From contig CAWFPR010000027.1 of NCBI GenBank assembly GCA_963817635.1, forward strand, positions 124,001 through 188,000: DNA of 64,000 nt. Direction: 5' to 3'. Positions 1 to 7,939 of this stretch are shown here, one piece after another. Each line of letters opens with the position of its first letter. Within the stretch, counting starts at the first letter, position 1. Made by a program: the position numbers and the translations under genes. A model generated the notes under the pieces. It was not told the origin of the DNA. It saw only the letters and a program-made list of their open reading frames with translations, and did no database searches. The DNA comes from CAWFPR01 sp963817635. Lineage in GTDB: Bacteria > Acidobacteriota > Vicinamibacteria > Vicinamibacterales > 2-12-FULL-66-21.

Positions 1-249
1 AGGCGCCAAAGACGCGCTTCCCACCGCTCGCACTGTGGCCGCCACGCTGGAACCACCCCGGTTCACCGCGCCACGCGATCAGGACGTCGAGCACCTCCTG
101 GTCGCCCGCGTGGTGTCCGCAATACGCCGCAATGACGGTGGACGAGATGATGTTGATTTGGCAGCTGGGGTCTTCCTGCCACAGACGACAACCAGTGGTG
201 CCCGCCAGGCAGACCAGAACAGCGACTTCAGGGGAGGCACCCGGGACAT
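1..249 (-). CDS. Partial secreted or lipoprotein-like protein of unknown function, frameshifted, cut by window edge
   Basis: The minus strand has an ATG at 249 followed by a short basic and hydrophobic stretch. Slipping one frame after about 11 codons gives an open reading to the left edge: a hydrophobic segment ending in a lipobox-like LAGTTGC, then a plausible globular sequence with the motif AAYCGHHAGDQEVLDVLIAW. Neither frame alone makes sense, so I read one gene with a single-base indel near 215. It starts just after an attC-like site and points the same way as the other cassette genes, which fits the next cassette of the array. I do not recognise the family with confidence. Alternative: chance open frame. 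Confidence 0.42.
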
Positions 250-307
250 GACCGTAGCCTACACCCGAAGCCCGCGAAGGTCGGCTGCAACGGCTTGCCA
301 GTCAGGC
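250..307 (-). mobile_element. Degenerate attC-like site (third of the array)
   Basis: Read on the minus strand, GCCTGAC (301-307) resembles an R'' box, one base from GCCTAAC. It is followed by an arm containing GTTGCAGCCGAC (280-291) and an imperfect partner arm (about 256-271). The R' side is poorly conserved, so this is the weakest of the three sites. Its position, between the membrane-protein cassette and the next start codon, fits an integron recombination site. Confidence 0.4.
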
Positions 308-441
308 TAAGAGCCAAATTGCCACGGCTAGACTCGCCGTGTCTCCGAGTGCATCAAGCCATCCGGCTTCGAATCAACGGCACCCGCCGCGAAGGACTGC
401 TTGCTTGTTTCCACAACGACTCTCCGTTCTCATGCCACCTG

Positions 442-732
442 TCATTTGACTCTTGCATCAATATCGTCGGCGTCACGGAGTTTGGCAATCAGCGACAGAA
501 GCTGCTGACGATCTGCAAGCATTGCGGAAAGCATCATGAGAAAGCCGGCCATCGTCAGGGCATAGGCAATACCGCGGACGTCGGGTTTGGGGCTTCCGAC
601 GAGCGATGCCACTGCGGCGATACACCAGCCGACACAACCCAGAATCCCCGGAATCCAGATCCGCCATGTCGGTTGCTGCCGTAGTCCGACGCTTCGTAGG
701 ATTTTCTGCTCCCGCGACGTTAAACTCATCAT
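442..732 (-). CDS. Small two-helix membrane protein (integron cassette cargo)
   Basis: A 96-residue protein with two hydrophobic helices at about residues 25-46 and 53-72 and polar ends; the C-terminus is charged (residues 73-96). The start at 732 is preferred because AGGGG lies five bases upstream; the open frame extends to 783, but that would read through the attC site. The gene is alone between two attC-like sites on the same strand, the layout of a single-gene cassette. No family is recognised. It may be an inner-membrane protein of unknown role. Confidence 0.68.
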   Translation of the reverse strand: MMSLTSREQKILRSVGLRQQPTWRIWIPGILGCVGWCIAAVASLVGSPKPDVRGIAYALTMAGFLMMLSAMLADRQQLLSLIAKLRDADDIDARVK

Positions 733-741
733 GAATCCCCT

Positions 742-843
742 GGCTAGCGTCATGCCGCTCAGCCGCGAGCGGCGATCTGGCAACTCGGTCCGGACCGAGT
801 CAGATGTTGGCGCATCATTGTCGGCTGCAGCGGCCGGTCAGGC
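742..843 (-). mobile_element. attC-like recombination site after hepT
   Basis: On the minus strand the site begins inside the hepT stop (GCCTGAC, 837-843). The arm GCCGCTGCAGCCGAC (820-834) pairs with GCGGCTGAGCGGC (754-766), leaving one unpaired G in the left arm. A single extrahelical base in an otherwise complementary L''/L' pair is the hallmark of attC. The distal box GCTAGCC (742-748) is degenerate against GTTRRRY. A perfect inverted repeat, CTCGGTCCGGACCGAG (784-799), sits in the variable loop. Confidence 0.68.
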
Positions 844-1173
844 CTCGAGAATCGCCGCGACTTGAGCGCGCAGGTCGGGCACCCGATTGCGTACCACATC
901 CCACACCAAGTCGTAGTCGACGCCGAAGTAGTCGTGAATGAGCCGGTCGCGCATGCCGGCCATGGCACGCCATTCGACGAGCGGGTACTGGGCCCGAAAC
1001 TCCTGGGGCACCTTCTTTGCGGCTTCGCCGATGATCTCCAAGCTACGCACGAAGGCCCGATGGAGCGTCTCGTCCCGGATAAACGCTTCGGCCGTCAACG
1101 AGGCGCTGCGTTCGAGCAGGTAGTCCGCCTCGGCGACGATGTGGCGTAGATAGTCACGCGGCTCGAAGGACAT
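838..1173 (-). CDS. hepT: HepT-like ribonuclease toxin (HEPN domain)
   Basis: A 111-residue all-helical HEPN protein. It carries the RX4HXY catalytic motif as R75-DRLI-H80-D-Y82, near the C-terminal half where this family keeps it. HepT toxins are metal-independent RNases held in check by a cognate MntA nucleotidyltransferase, which in studied cases modifies a tyrosine at this motif. The start at 1173 is chosen over 1221 because it gives the conserved N-terminus beginning MSFEPRDYL. It lies inside the 3' end of mntA (20-base overlap), typical of this operon. The stop codon overlaps the R'' box of the attC-like site, as in compact gene cassettes. Confidence 0.92.
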   Translation of the reverse strand: MSFEPRDYLRHIVAEADYLLERSASLTAEAFIRDETLHRAFVRSLEIIGEAAKKVPQEFRAQYPLVEWRAMAGMRDRLIHDYFGVDYDLVWDVVRNRVPDLRAQVAAILEA

Positions 1174-1468
1174 CTTGGGCTTCCGCCAGGATGCGCGGAC
1201 CGATGAAGGGGGAAAGCGCATCGATCGTCACGAGTTCCACCGGCCTGCCGAGCCGTTGCTCGAGAAGTTCGGAGAGTGTCAGGAAACGCTCATAGGTCTT
1301 TGCCCCAGGTAAAAACTGCACCAGCAGATCGACATCGCTGTCCGGACGCGCTTGGTCCCGGAGAACGGAGCCAAAGAGCGCCAACCGAGAGACCCCGAGC
1401 GCGCGGATCGCCGGCTCGATTGTGGTGAGCAGGTCGGTTGTTTGCTGCCGGGTCAGCGCTGGCGCCAT
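1154..1468 (-). CDS. mntA: MntA-like antitoxin, minimal nucleotidyltransferase
   Basis: A 104-residue MNT-domain protein. The GSX10DXD signature is exact: G33-S34, ten residues, then D45-x-D47. The rest (helix-strand pattern and the stretch RPVELVTIDAL) fits the family. Known members antagonise HepT by transferring nucleotides to the toxin. The start at 1468 is the first Met that leaves only the family domain; the open frame extends to 1675 but would run through the upstream attC-like site. It overlaps hepT by 20 bases, so the two are probably translationally coupled. The pair occupies one cassette between attC-like sites at 1522-1594 and 742-843. Confidence 0.93.
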   Translation of the reverse strand: MAPALTRQQTTDLLTTIEPAIRALGVSRLALFGSVLRDQARPDSDVDLLVQFLPGAKTYERFLTLSELLEQRLGRPVELVTIDALSPFIGPRILAEAQDVLRAA

Positions 1469-1521
1469 GTCATCACTGTAGCCGGATTCGGCATTCGAAA
1501 CCAATTCGGTCGAGCAGGCCA

Positions 1522-1594
1522 TATCAACGTCAGCGCTCACCCGTGGGCGCGCCCGATGACACCCGCGCGAGTCGGGTGCAGCGCCTTGTTGGGT
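1522..1594 (-). mobile_element. attC-like recombination site before mntA
   Basis: On the minus strand: R'' box ACCCAAC (1588-1594), spacer, then GCGCTGCACCC pairing with GGGTGAGCGC (1533-1542) except for one extra G, the expected extrahelical base. R' is GTTGATA (1522-1528), which keeps the GTT cleavage core. Spacing and arm sequences (GCTGCA / TGAGC) match the site at 742-843, so both belong to one related set. Confidence 0.75.
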
Positions 1595-1723
1595 GCGTGC
1601 TCCTCGTCGTCGTGTTCGTGCTCCGTCCGGATCGGACTCTGTCCGGATCGACGCCCGCCGGCGTCGGTTCGCCAAGCCGGCGCTGAGTCCATCATTTCTG
1701 ACATGTCGAGGCGGAATAATGGA

Positions 1724-1943
1724 CTACTTTGATATCGAGTGCATAACCTTGCGCCAATAGACGGCGGCGACGACGGCGCACGTCAACCCGAGGATGACCT
1801 GCGAGAGAACCGGCCCTTCAGTCCAATGCCCCCAGTAGTGTCCCACCTGTCGGCTGAACGTGTAACCGATAAGGCCCGTGACAGTGAGCAGAACGGCCGC
1901 AGCGGATAAAGCCGAACGCCAAAGGAAACGAGTTCTTCGTCAT
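1724..1943 (-). CDS. Small two-helix membrane protein with a one-base frameshift
   Basis: From the ATG at 1943 the frame starts MTKNSF. It must then skip one base in the CTCGTTTCCTTTGG stretch (about 1920-1928) to continue as a coherent protein of about 72 residues. That frame has a hydrophobic helix (SALSAAAVLLTVTGLIGYTF), a polar aromatic loop (GHYWGHWTEG), a second helix (LSQVILGLTCAVVAAVY) and a basic tail, ending at the TAG at 1724. The frameshift is either real decay or a sequencing error. It lies upstream of the attC-like site at 1522-1594 and on the same strand, so it would be the preceding cassette. Family not recognised. Confidence 0.5.
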
Positions 1944-3257
1944 GGACTCTTTCTACCTTCCGAGGCGGGCCTCACCTGACACCGCCCGACCGATTTGCTT
2001 TTCGCTCAGTCCGATTCCGATTCCGTCCGCCGAACGAGTATTGAAGTCGACCGCCGCGCGCCTCCGGTCAGCCTACCGCGGCTCACGGCGACTCGCGCAC
2101 TTCGCTCATCTGTCTCGGTGCGTACAGACTAGCACTTCCGCCCCCTTGTGAGCCGACGGCGTTGAGCCGCGTGCGGTGCGGTAAGCTGACCGGGGTACAG
2201 AGGTACCGTTCCCCGGCGCCGCGCTACCGGCGGGCCGAAACACCGTCGCCCCTCCCAGCTACACGGCGTGTCACCGCAGCGAAACGCCGCAGCTCACCGC
2301 CAGCACCCGCTGCGCCAGTTCCGCCGCGAGCGCCCTGGCCCCTGTACCGTCGCCAGCGGGAGCGCTTCGGGCGCCGTCGCGGCCGCTTCCGCCAGCCGTC
2401 CCCACAGCCCCAGCGCTGCGGCCAGATGTCGAGCCATCACGCCGGCCGGTCAGCACGGCCGCGCGTTCTGCACAGGTCAGCGTGTGCCGCGAGCGCCCAC
2501 CAGCGGATCCCGAGAGCCCGCCAGGTTCGCCGCAATCCGCGCGACGAGGGGGGGCCTCGATGGCGTCCGCCGCACGCATCAAATGCGGCAGCGCCCGGAC
2601 AGCGTTCCACCGCAGTGCGTCAATCTGTCCGAGCGACCGGTGCGCGTCAACGTCGTCCTGGCGCGCGATCGGACAACGCACCGAGCGCGAGCTGGACCAG
2701 CGCGGCCGCGAGCGCGACGAGTGCCGCCATCTGGAGTTACATCCGGCATGAGGCGGCGCCCTCCGTCCTGATTGGCAGGACGTTTGACATCCGCGCGGGA
2801 ACGACGAAGAACACGACCGTGCTGGAAGCGCATCTCTATGACGGGATTGGCACGGTGCCCCTCACGACTCTCGAGCGGCAGCCGAGAATGTGCTGCACGG
2901 GCTGCGGTTCCTCTGTCTCCCCACCAGGATGACGCGGCTCACGCCATCCGTGCGCGACGGCGCAAAGTCGGCGCTCAGCGCGTCGTCCCGCCGCTCCGCG
3001 CCCTCCTGACGGATTCGGCGGATTGGGCCGGAACTTCTTCGAAAATTTCTCGCCCGCATGCACGATTTCGCTTGACAGCTTTTTCGCGCACGATCGCTCG
3101 CGGTCCACGTCGCGACGACGATCGCCGCGTCGAGCGGCGACGATGCCCGCTGGCGCGACGGACGGCTGATCGCCCGTCCGCACGCCTCGTCGGCGCCGCC
3201 GCGCGCACGTCGTCCCATCCTCGGGCGTCGAACATGACGATGTTACAAATGGGTATG
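1944..3257. other. Long region without a convincing intact gene
   Basis: Apart from the decayed minus-strand reading at 2271-2730 I see no supported gene here. Long plus-strand open frames around 2162-2932 translate to Arg/Pro/Ser-rich low-information sequence and look like GC-rich chance frames. No integrase gene is visible, although this is where one might be expected relative to the cassette array. Confidence 0.5.
2271..2730 (-). pseudogene. Possible decayed helical protein, several frameshifts
   Basis: Reading the minus strand from the ATG at 2730 and hopping frames gives protein-like segments in order. First comes an Ala/Leu-rich helix (MAALVALAAALVQLALGAL), then an amphipathic stretch with DALRWNAVRALPHLM. 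A third segment begins MARHLAAALGLWGRLAEAA, and the end reads GARALAAELAQRVLAV. At least three shifts are needed, so this is either a pseudogene or an error-rich stretch. No family is recognised. Confidence 0.27.
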
Positions 3258-3611
3258 ATGACGGATGCTCCCGCTTCCCTCTCCGACCGGGACCTCGTGG
3301 AGGCCGTGCGACACCTCGCGGCGGAGGAACGCGCCGCGACGGCGCGGCTGATCGCGCACCTCGCCGAAGTCGATGCGCGCCGGTTGTATCTCGGACAGGG
3401 CTATGCCTCGATGTTCACCTGGTGCACGGGTGCACTCGGCCTGTCCGAGCACGCCGCCTACGCGCGGATCGAATGCGCCCGGCTCGTGCGCCGGCTCCCT
3501 GCCGTGCTTGCTGCGCTGGAGTTGAGCCCGGGCCTCACGGCCCGTCGCCTGAAACTCCTCTCCAGTGGAGACTGGAGCCTGGTCGCTGATTCGCGACATC
3601 GCCATTGGTGA
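3258..3611 (+). pseudogene. N-terminal fragment of an HNH-endonuclease-family protein
   Basis: The reading SLSDRDLVEAVRHLAAEERA, then LIAHLAEVDARRLYLGQGY, then a segment with LSEHAAYARIECAR, matches the conserved N-terminal region found before the HNH domain in a multi-copy family of acidobacterial and myxobacterial endonuclease-like proteins. The match stops after about 100 residues. The downstream helical part and the HNH motif itself are missing, and the sequence after 3580 does not resume the family in any frame. I take it as a 3'-truncated gene remnant. The start is uncertain (3234, 3255 and 3258 are all in frame). Confidence 0.58.
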
Positions 3612-3951
3612 CACGCCGGCGACGCGCCGTGGGCTCGCGAGGGAGAGCGCCTCTCATCGCAATCCGGGGTCCCGGGGCGTGTGTCGATGGGAAGGAGACC
3701 TTCGTGAAGCGCAAGACGCCTCTGGAGGCCTTGACCGGCTCGATTCTGAGCATTTGAGTCAAGTTCTCGGTCAAGGCCGTCCGCGCGTCAGCGCGGCGTG
3801 ATCAAGCTTATCGCCTGGCGAGGCGGAGCCGCAGGGGCTGAGGCGCGAGCCTCGCTGGAGACTCGCTTCAGCCGCGGCGGCTCAGGATCGCACCCGCCGC
3901 CGTGGGCTGCGAAACGCGGCTTGGCCGCCACACCGAGCCCCGCCGCGCACG
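3612..3951. other. Gene-free stretch
   Basis: About 340 bases between the truncated HNH fragment and the convergent membrane-protein gene. No coding pattern, RNA gene or clear repeat was seen. Confidence 0.5.
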
Positions 3952-4323
3952 TCAGGCAGACCCTGCGCCTCGACGAAGGCTTCGCCGACGCCGGATCTGC
4001 GCAATGAGCACACCCGCCGTCACGATCATGCTCGCGATTGAGCCGGCGAGGTGAATGCCGTCGGCGGTCGGCCAGATGACCCTCGGGAGAATTCCCACCA
4101 GCATCCCAGCGGAAATCACTGCGACAAGCGGCATCACCATCGCATCGCCAGACCCGGGCCTCGCCCGGTACCACACCCAGAGGCACAGAACGAGGGTGAC
4201 GCTGATCACCAGAGCGAGCCCCGCCTCAACGTCAGTCGCGACCGGGCTCGACTGCCAGGCGCGGACGCCACTCCAGGCGCCAAGCGCCGCAGCGACGATC
4301 CCCACGCCGAGTAGTCGCTTCAT
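3952..4323 (-). CDS. Four-helix membrane protein of unknown function
   Basis: A 123-residue protein with four hydrophobic segments (about residues 2-22, 33-52, 61-84 and 92-112) separated by short basic or polar loops, ending in an Arg-rich tail. The start at 4323 (MKRLLGVGIV) is chosen because the upstream in-frame extension is not hydrophobic or conserved-looking. It lies about 100 bases downstream of the trypsin-nuclease gene on the same strand, so it could be co-transcribed with it. A small membrane partner beside a secreted-type effector might serve export or protection, but nothing in the sequence proves this. Confidence 0.72.
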   Translation of the reverse strand: MKRLLGVGIVAAALGAWSGVRAWQSSPVATDVEAGLALVISVTLVLCLWVWYRARPGSGDAMVMPLVAVISAGMLVGILPRVIWPTADGIHLAGSIASMIVTAGVLIAQIRRRRSLRRGAGSA

Positions 4324-4420
4324 GTGCACCCCGTTCCGGCTCGAGCGAACGTCGCGCACAGGTGCGAGCAGCTCGAGCGCCTCTTGTGTCCCGTTGCCCG
4401 GGGCAATCCCATGGCCGCCC

Positions 4421-6469
4421 TCAACGCCGGATGAAGCGAATCTGGCTGAAGTCCGACAGCGACGACTCCACGCCCTCTTCGACATCGATGAACGGATCCA
4501 CGGAAACGAGATCGCCGAACGACAGCCCCGCTTTCTGCCCAATCGATCGGATCGAGGTCTGCGCGGTCTTGTGCTGCGCGAAGACGAACTCCTGGCCGGT
4601 CAGGAACGCTTCCTGCGACATGGTGTAGCCGGTGGCGCACAGCTCGCCGGTCGTGTCGTGGATGAACGCGATCACCTTCCAGAACGACCGCGGGATCCGC
4701 ACGCCGAACTGCGCGGGATCGTCGCCGAGCAGGAACGGGCCCGTGAACACCGAGATCCGCATGTCGTCCTGACGCGCGTGCTCGAGCGCGTAGTTCTCGA
4801 GCCCGAGCCAGATGCCGGCGTTGAACGGCTGCATCTGCGGCACGGTGTTGGTGACGTGCATCGAGTCGTCGTTGCCGAGCGACGCTTCGTCGTCCGTTCC
4901 CCAGACGGGATCCTCACGGCGCGTCATGTGGCCGCGGCTGAACTTCGGGGTGTTGCCGTAGCATTCGTCTCTGATCTGCTGCGCGGTGGGGATGCGGGGA
5001 TCGAGACGCCACGCCGGCCGCTTCTTCTTGCGCGTGAGGCTGCCGTCGATGTTCACGGCACTGAGGAAACAGAGGCGCCGCGACCGGCTCATGACCACCG
5101 AGAAGTGCTGGTACTTCAGCACGTGTTCGGTCGCGCCCTCGACGTCGAACTCGAGCACATCGGCCGGATCGACGACGACCGGCAGGGGCACGGCGGACCC
5201 GATGAACGCGGCATCATACCCAAGCCGGCCGATGTAGTCGGAGGGGACGCCCTCGACAAAGGTCTCGGCATCGTCTCCCTCGGCCGGCGGGATCTGGATG
5301 GGCGCAACGGACGCACCGGCCGGCGCGGCCGGCCCGACTTCGATGCGGATGCGCAGCGGGATGTTCCAGACGACCCCCGATTGCGACACCTGGAGCACCT
5401 GCGTGGCCGCGGCGTCCACCAGCGACGGCGTGGGCGGAACCACTGGCGAACCCGCCGTCGACGACGCGCCCGACGGCCGCCGCACGCGGCGCCGCACGTC
5501 GTCGATTCGCTCCGCGACGACGGAGGCGGGCACCGCGTAGTTTGCCTCGAGAAAGCGCCCGGCGAAGTGCAGCCCGACGGCCTGTCCCGTGGTGAGGTCG
5601 AGCACGACGGACCCGGAATTGCCGCCGAGCGTCGAGCAGTCGTGCAGGAGCATGCCTGGCTGAATACCGGTGATCTGGCCGGGCGCGAGGCGCTTCCGAT
5701 CGTACACGTCGCCGAAGATCGACTGCATCAGCTTCTGATCGGGGATGCGGCTGTCGCGCGCCGGATAGCCGATGACGGCCACCTGCTGCCCCTCCGACAG
5801 CGCCGCCGGCGCGAGTGCGATCGGGCTGGCCAGCGGCTGGGCGCTACCGGTCCGGTCCACCCGCAGCAACGCCATGTCGGGTCCATCGTCGTCCTCGATG
5901 TGCAGGATGCCGACGATCTGGAAGGTCAACTGATCGCGGCGATCCACTTCGTGCAGAAAATCGATCGACGCGCGGATCGGACCGGCGATCCCGCTGGTGA
6001 AGGTGAACTGCTCGCCGGTTCCGCGCCCGAACTCGCGCGCGACATGGCGATTCGTCAGGACCGTGTCGTCGTCCACGAGCCACCCGGTACCGACCCACTG
6101 GAGTTCGGGGTGGCCGCGCAGATCGATCCGTCCGACCGCCGCGGTGGCGTCGTGCAGGGCGCCGGCGGCGGTCTGCAGCCGGCTTCGCCAGACTTCGCTC
6201 GCGCTGTCCTTGAACTCGAGGCGCGCCGCGCCCTGCACGACGGCGAGGACGGGCCTGCCGGTCCGCAGCACGATGGTCTCGAGCGCCAGCTGCGGCGGAA
6301 GCTGCTGGCCATCCTGCGGCGCCGATTCGAGGAACGCGGCGCTCGCGTCGGCCGACGCCGCCTCGTGCGATGCCCTGACCGATCGCAGCTCCTCGGCGAG
6401 CGCGCGATCGCCCGCCTCGATCCGCGAGAGAGCCGCCTTCACCTGCTTCTCGAAATCAGTCATCGGCAT
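4421..6469 (-). CDS. Trypsin-like serine protease fused to a DNA/RNA non-specific endonuclease (NUC)
   Basis: A protein of about 682 residues with two enzyme domains. The N-terminal half is a chymotrypsin-fold protease with His in TNRHV (residue 142), Asp in DMALL (198) and Ser in GGNSGS (285). A Pro/Ala-rich linker follows (about 335-400). The C-terminal half is a NUC/EndoG-type nuclease with the SRGHM box (catalytic His about 514) and the metal-site region NAGIWLGLENYA (Asn about 550). A helical N-terminus of about 60 residues precedes the protease and no clear signal peptide is seen. Starts at 6469 or 6463 are both possible. The gene is divergent from the sheath gene. The fusion suggests an effector whose protease processes itself, the nuclease or a partner; that is inference. 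Confidence 0.9.
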   Translation of the reverse strand: MPMTDFEKQVKAALSRIEAGDRALAEELRSVRASHEAASADASAAFLESAPQDGQQLPPQLALETIVLRTGRPVLAVVQGAARLEFKDSASEVWRSRLQTAAGALHDATAAVGRIDLRGHPELQWVGTGWLVDDDTVLTNRHVAREFGRGTGEQFTFTSGIAGPIRASIDFLHEVDRRDQLTFQIVGILHIEDDDGPDMALLRVDRTGSAQPLASPIALAPAALSEGQQVAVIGYPARDSRIPDQKLMQSIFGDVYDRKRLAPGQITGIQPGMLLHDCSTLGGNSGSVVLDLTTGQAVGLHFAGRFLEANYAVPASVVAERIDDVRRRVRRPSGASSTAGSPVVPPTPSLVDAAATQVLQVSQSGVVWNIPLRIRIEVGPAAPAGASVAPIQIPPAEGDDAETFVEGVPSDYIGRLGYDAAFIGSAVPLPVVVDPADVLEFDVEGATEHVLKYQHFSVVMSRSRRLCFLSAVNIDGSLTRKKKRPAWRLDPRIPTAQQIRDECYGNTPKFSRGHMTRREDPVWGTDDEASLGNDDSMHVTNTVPQMQPFNAGIWLGLENYALEHARQDDMRISVFTGPFLLGDDPAQFGVRIPRSFWKVIAFIHDTTGELCATGYTMSQEAFLTGQEFVFAQHKTAQTSIRSIGQKAGLSFGDLVSVDPFIDVEEGVESSLSDFSQIRFIRR

Positions 6470-6733
6470 CGTTCTGCCCAGCGCCGGCCACGCCGGCCGG
6501 CACACTGAAGATGAGCCCCAGCCACTGCTTCTCCCGTGACGTGCATCCTCTCACGACTCGGACCGTGCCGGATGCGTTTGTATCCAGTCCCCTGGACCGC
6601 CTCGACGCCGGCCGCGATGCGGCGGCATCGACGGGCGCCGCGAGACCGTGACAGAATGCCGCACGGCCGGGGCTCAGGTTCCGGCTCGAACGCGCGGCCG
6701 GAAGAGACCACTCAACCCGAGTGAGGCCCGCCC

Positions 6734-7903
6734 ATGCCGGAGACGACGATGGACAAGGGACCCGGCGACGGTGACGCGATTCCGCGTGTCCAGACGTCGC
6801 TCGCGGCGTTCGCCGGTCGAACGCCGCAGGGCCGCCCGGGCGTTCCGGTCTCGGTGACCAGCCTGGTCGATTTCGAGCGGCACTTCGGCGCCATATCACC
6901 CGAATATCCGCTGACACTGGCGGTGCGCGCCTGCTTCGAGAACGGCGGGGATTCAGCCGTCATCCTCAAACTCATCAACAAGGGCGGACCGCCCGATGCC
7001 CGTCTCGACCCCGCGACGTTCGAGGGCGACGGAGTGAACACGGGTCTCCATGCGCTGCGCCGCGTGGAGTTCAACCTGCTCAGCATTCCCCCGGATGCAC
7101 CTGATGCCGACACGAGTCCGGGAGTCTGGGCCACCGCCATCGGCCTGTGCACTGAGTGCCGTGCGGTGCTTCTCATCGATGCGCCGGCCCGGCTTGCCGG
7201 ACGGCCGGGCGCGGGTGCGGCCATGATCATCAGCGCCGTCGACGCGCTGCGCGCCGCGCTCGACGGTACGCGCCTGTACGACGCGGCGGTCTACTCTCCG
7301 GGATTGCTCCGCCACGCGACGGACAAATGGCCGGAAGCGCCCTGCGGCGCGGTGGCCGGCGTCATCGCGCGCGCGGATCGGCTGCGGGGCGTCTGGCAGG
7401 CTCCCGGGGGAATCGAGGCGGCGATTTCGGGCATCCAGGGGCTCTCGGTCACGCTGAACGATCGCGACCTGGCGCAGCTCGGCGCGCTCGGGATCAACTG
7501 TCTCAGATGGCTTCCGGGTGCCGGCCCTGTCCTGTGGGGCGCCCGCACCCTGGCGGACCCGAAAGCCCGGGACGAGTTCACGTACCTGTCCGTGCGACGG
7601 CTCGCACTGCTCATCGAAACCAGCGTGGATCGCGGGACGGCGTGGGCCGCCCTGGAGCCGAACGCGGAACCGGCGTGGGCGCGGATCCGCGCAAGCGTCG
7701 AGGCGTTCATGTTCGGCCTGTATCACGACGGCGCCTTCGCCGGGTCCACACCCGCGACCGCGTACAACGTGAAGTGCGGCCGCGACACCACGACCCAGGC
7801 CGACATCGATGCGGGCATCGTCAACATCGCCGTCGGGTTCGCGCCGCTGAAGCCCGCGGAATTCGTGATCGTGCACCTGCGCCGGACGATGATGGCGCCG
7901 TAG
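6734..7903 (+). CDS. Contractile-tail sheath-like protein, solitary
   Basis: A 389-residue protein matching tail sheath proteins of phage and contractile injection systems. Near the N-terminus it has TSLAAFAGRTPQGRPGVPV and the motif FERHFG, with AVRACFENGG after it. The C-terminal sheath core includes GARTLADPKARDEFTYLSVR, RRLALLIETS, EPNAEPAWARIR and FAPLKPAEFVIV. Sheath subunits polymerise around an inner tube and contract. No tube, baseplate, spike or AAA-unfoldase gene lies anywhere in the window, and the neighbours are proteases and ligases. A lone sheath may be a repurposed structural protein or part of a scattered system. It converges on the ATP-grasp gene with 36 bases between stops. 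Confidence 0.85.
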   Translation: MPETTMDKGPGDGDAIPRVQTSLAAFAGRTPQGRPGVPVSVTSLVDFERHFGAISPEYPLTLAVRACFENGGDSAVILKLINKGGPPDARLDPATFEGDGVNTGLHALRRVEFNLLSIPPDAPDADTSPGVWATAIGLCTECRAVLLIDAPARLAGRPGAGAAMIISAVDALRAALDGTRLYDAAVYSPGLLRHATDKWPEAPCGAVAGVIARADRLRGVWQAPGGIEAAISGIQGLSVTLNDRDLAQLGALGINCLRWLPGAGPVLWGARTLADPKARDEFTYLSVRRLALLIETSVDRGTAWAALEPNAEPAWARIRASVEAFMFGLYHDGAFAGSTPATAYNVKCGRDTTTQADIDAGIVNIAVGFAPLKPAEFVIVHLRRTMMAP

Positions 7904-7939
7904 TCCGGCGTCCGCGTCGTTCGTGCTCGACGGGCGCGT

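Noticed and set aside
2162..2932. Overlapping plus-strand frames of 167-256 codons
   Set aside because: Arg/Pro/Ser/Ala-rich translations with no hydrophobic core and no credible ribosome site; likely chance frames.
4055..6508. A continuous plus-strand open frame of 817 codons
   Set aside because: It is antisense to the trypsin-nuclease gene. Its translation is Arg/Glu/His/Asp-rich without fold-like pattern or motifs, the usual shadow in GC-rich DNA.
6734..7903. A prophage or complete contractile injection system
   Set aside because: Only the sheath-like gene is present; no capsid, terminase, tube, baseplate or lysis gene was found nearby.
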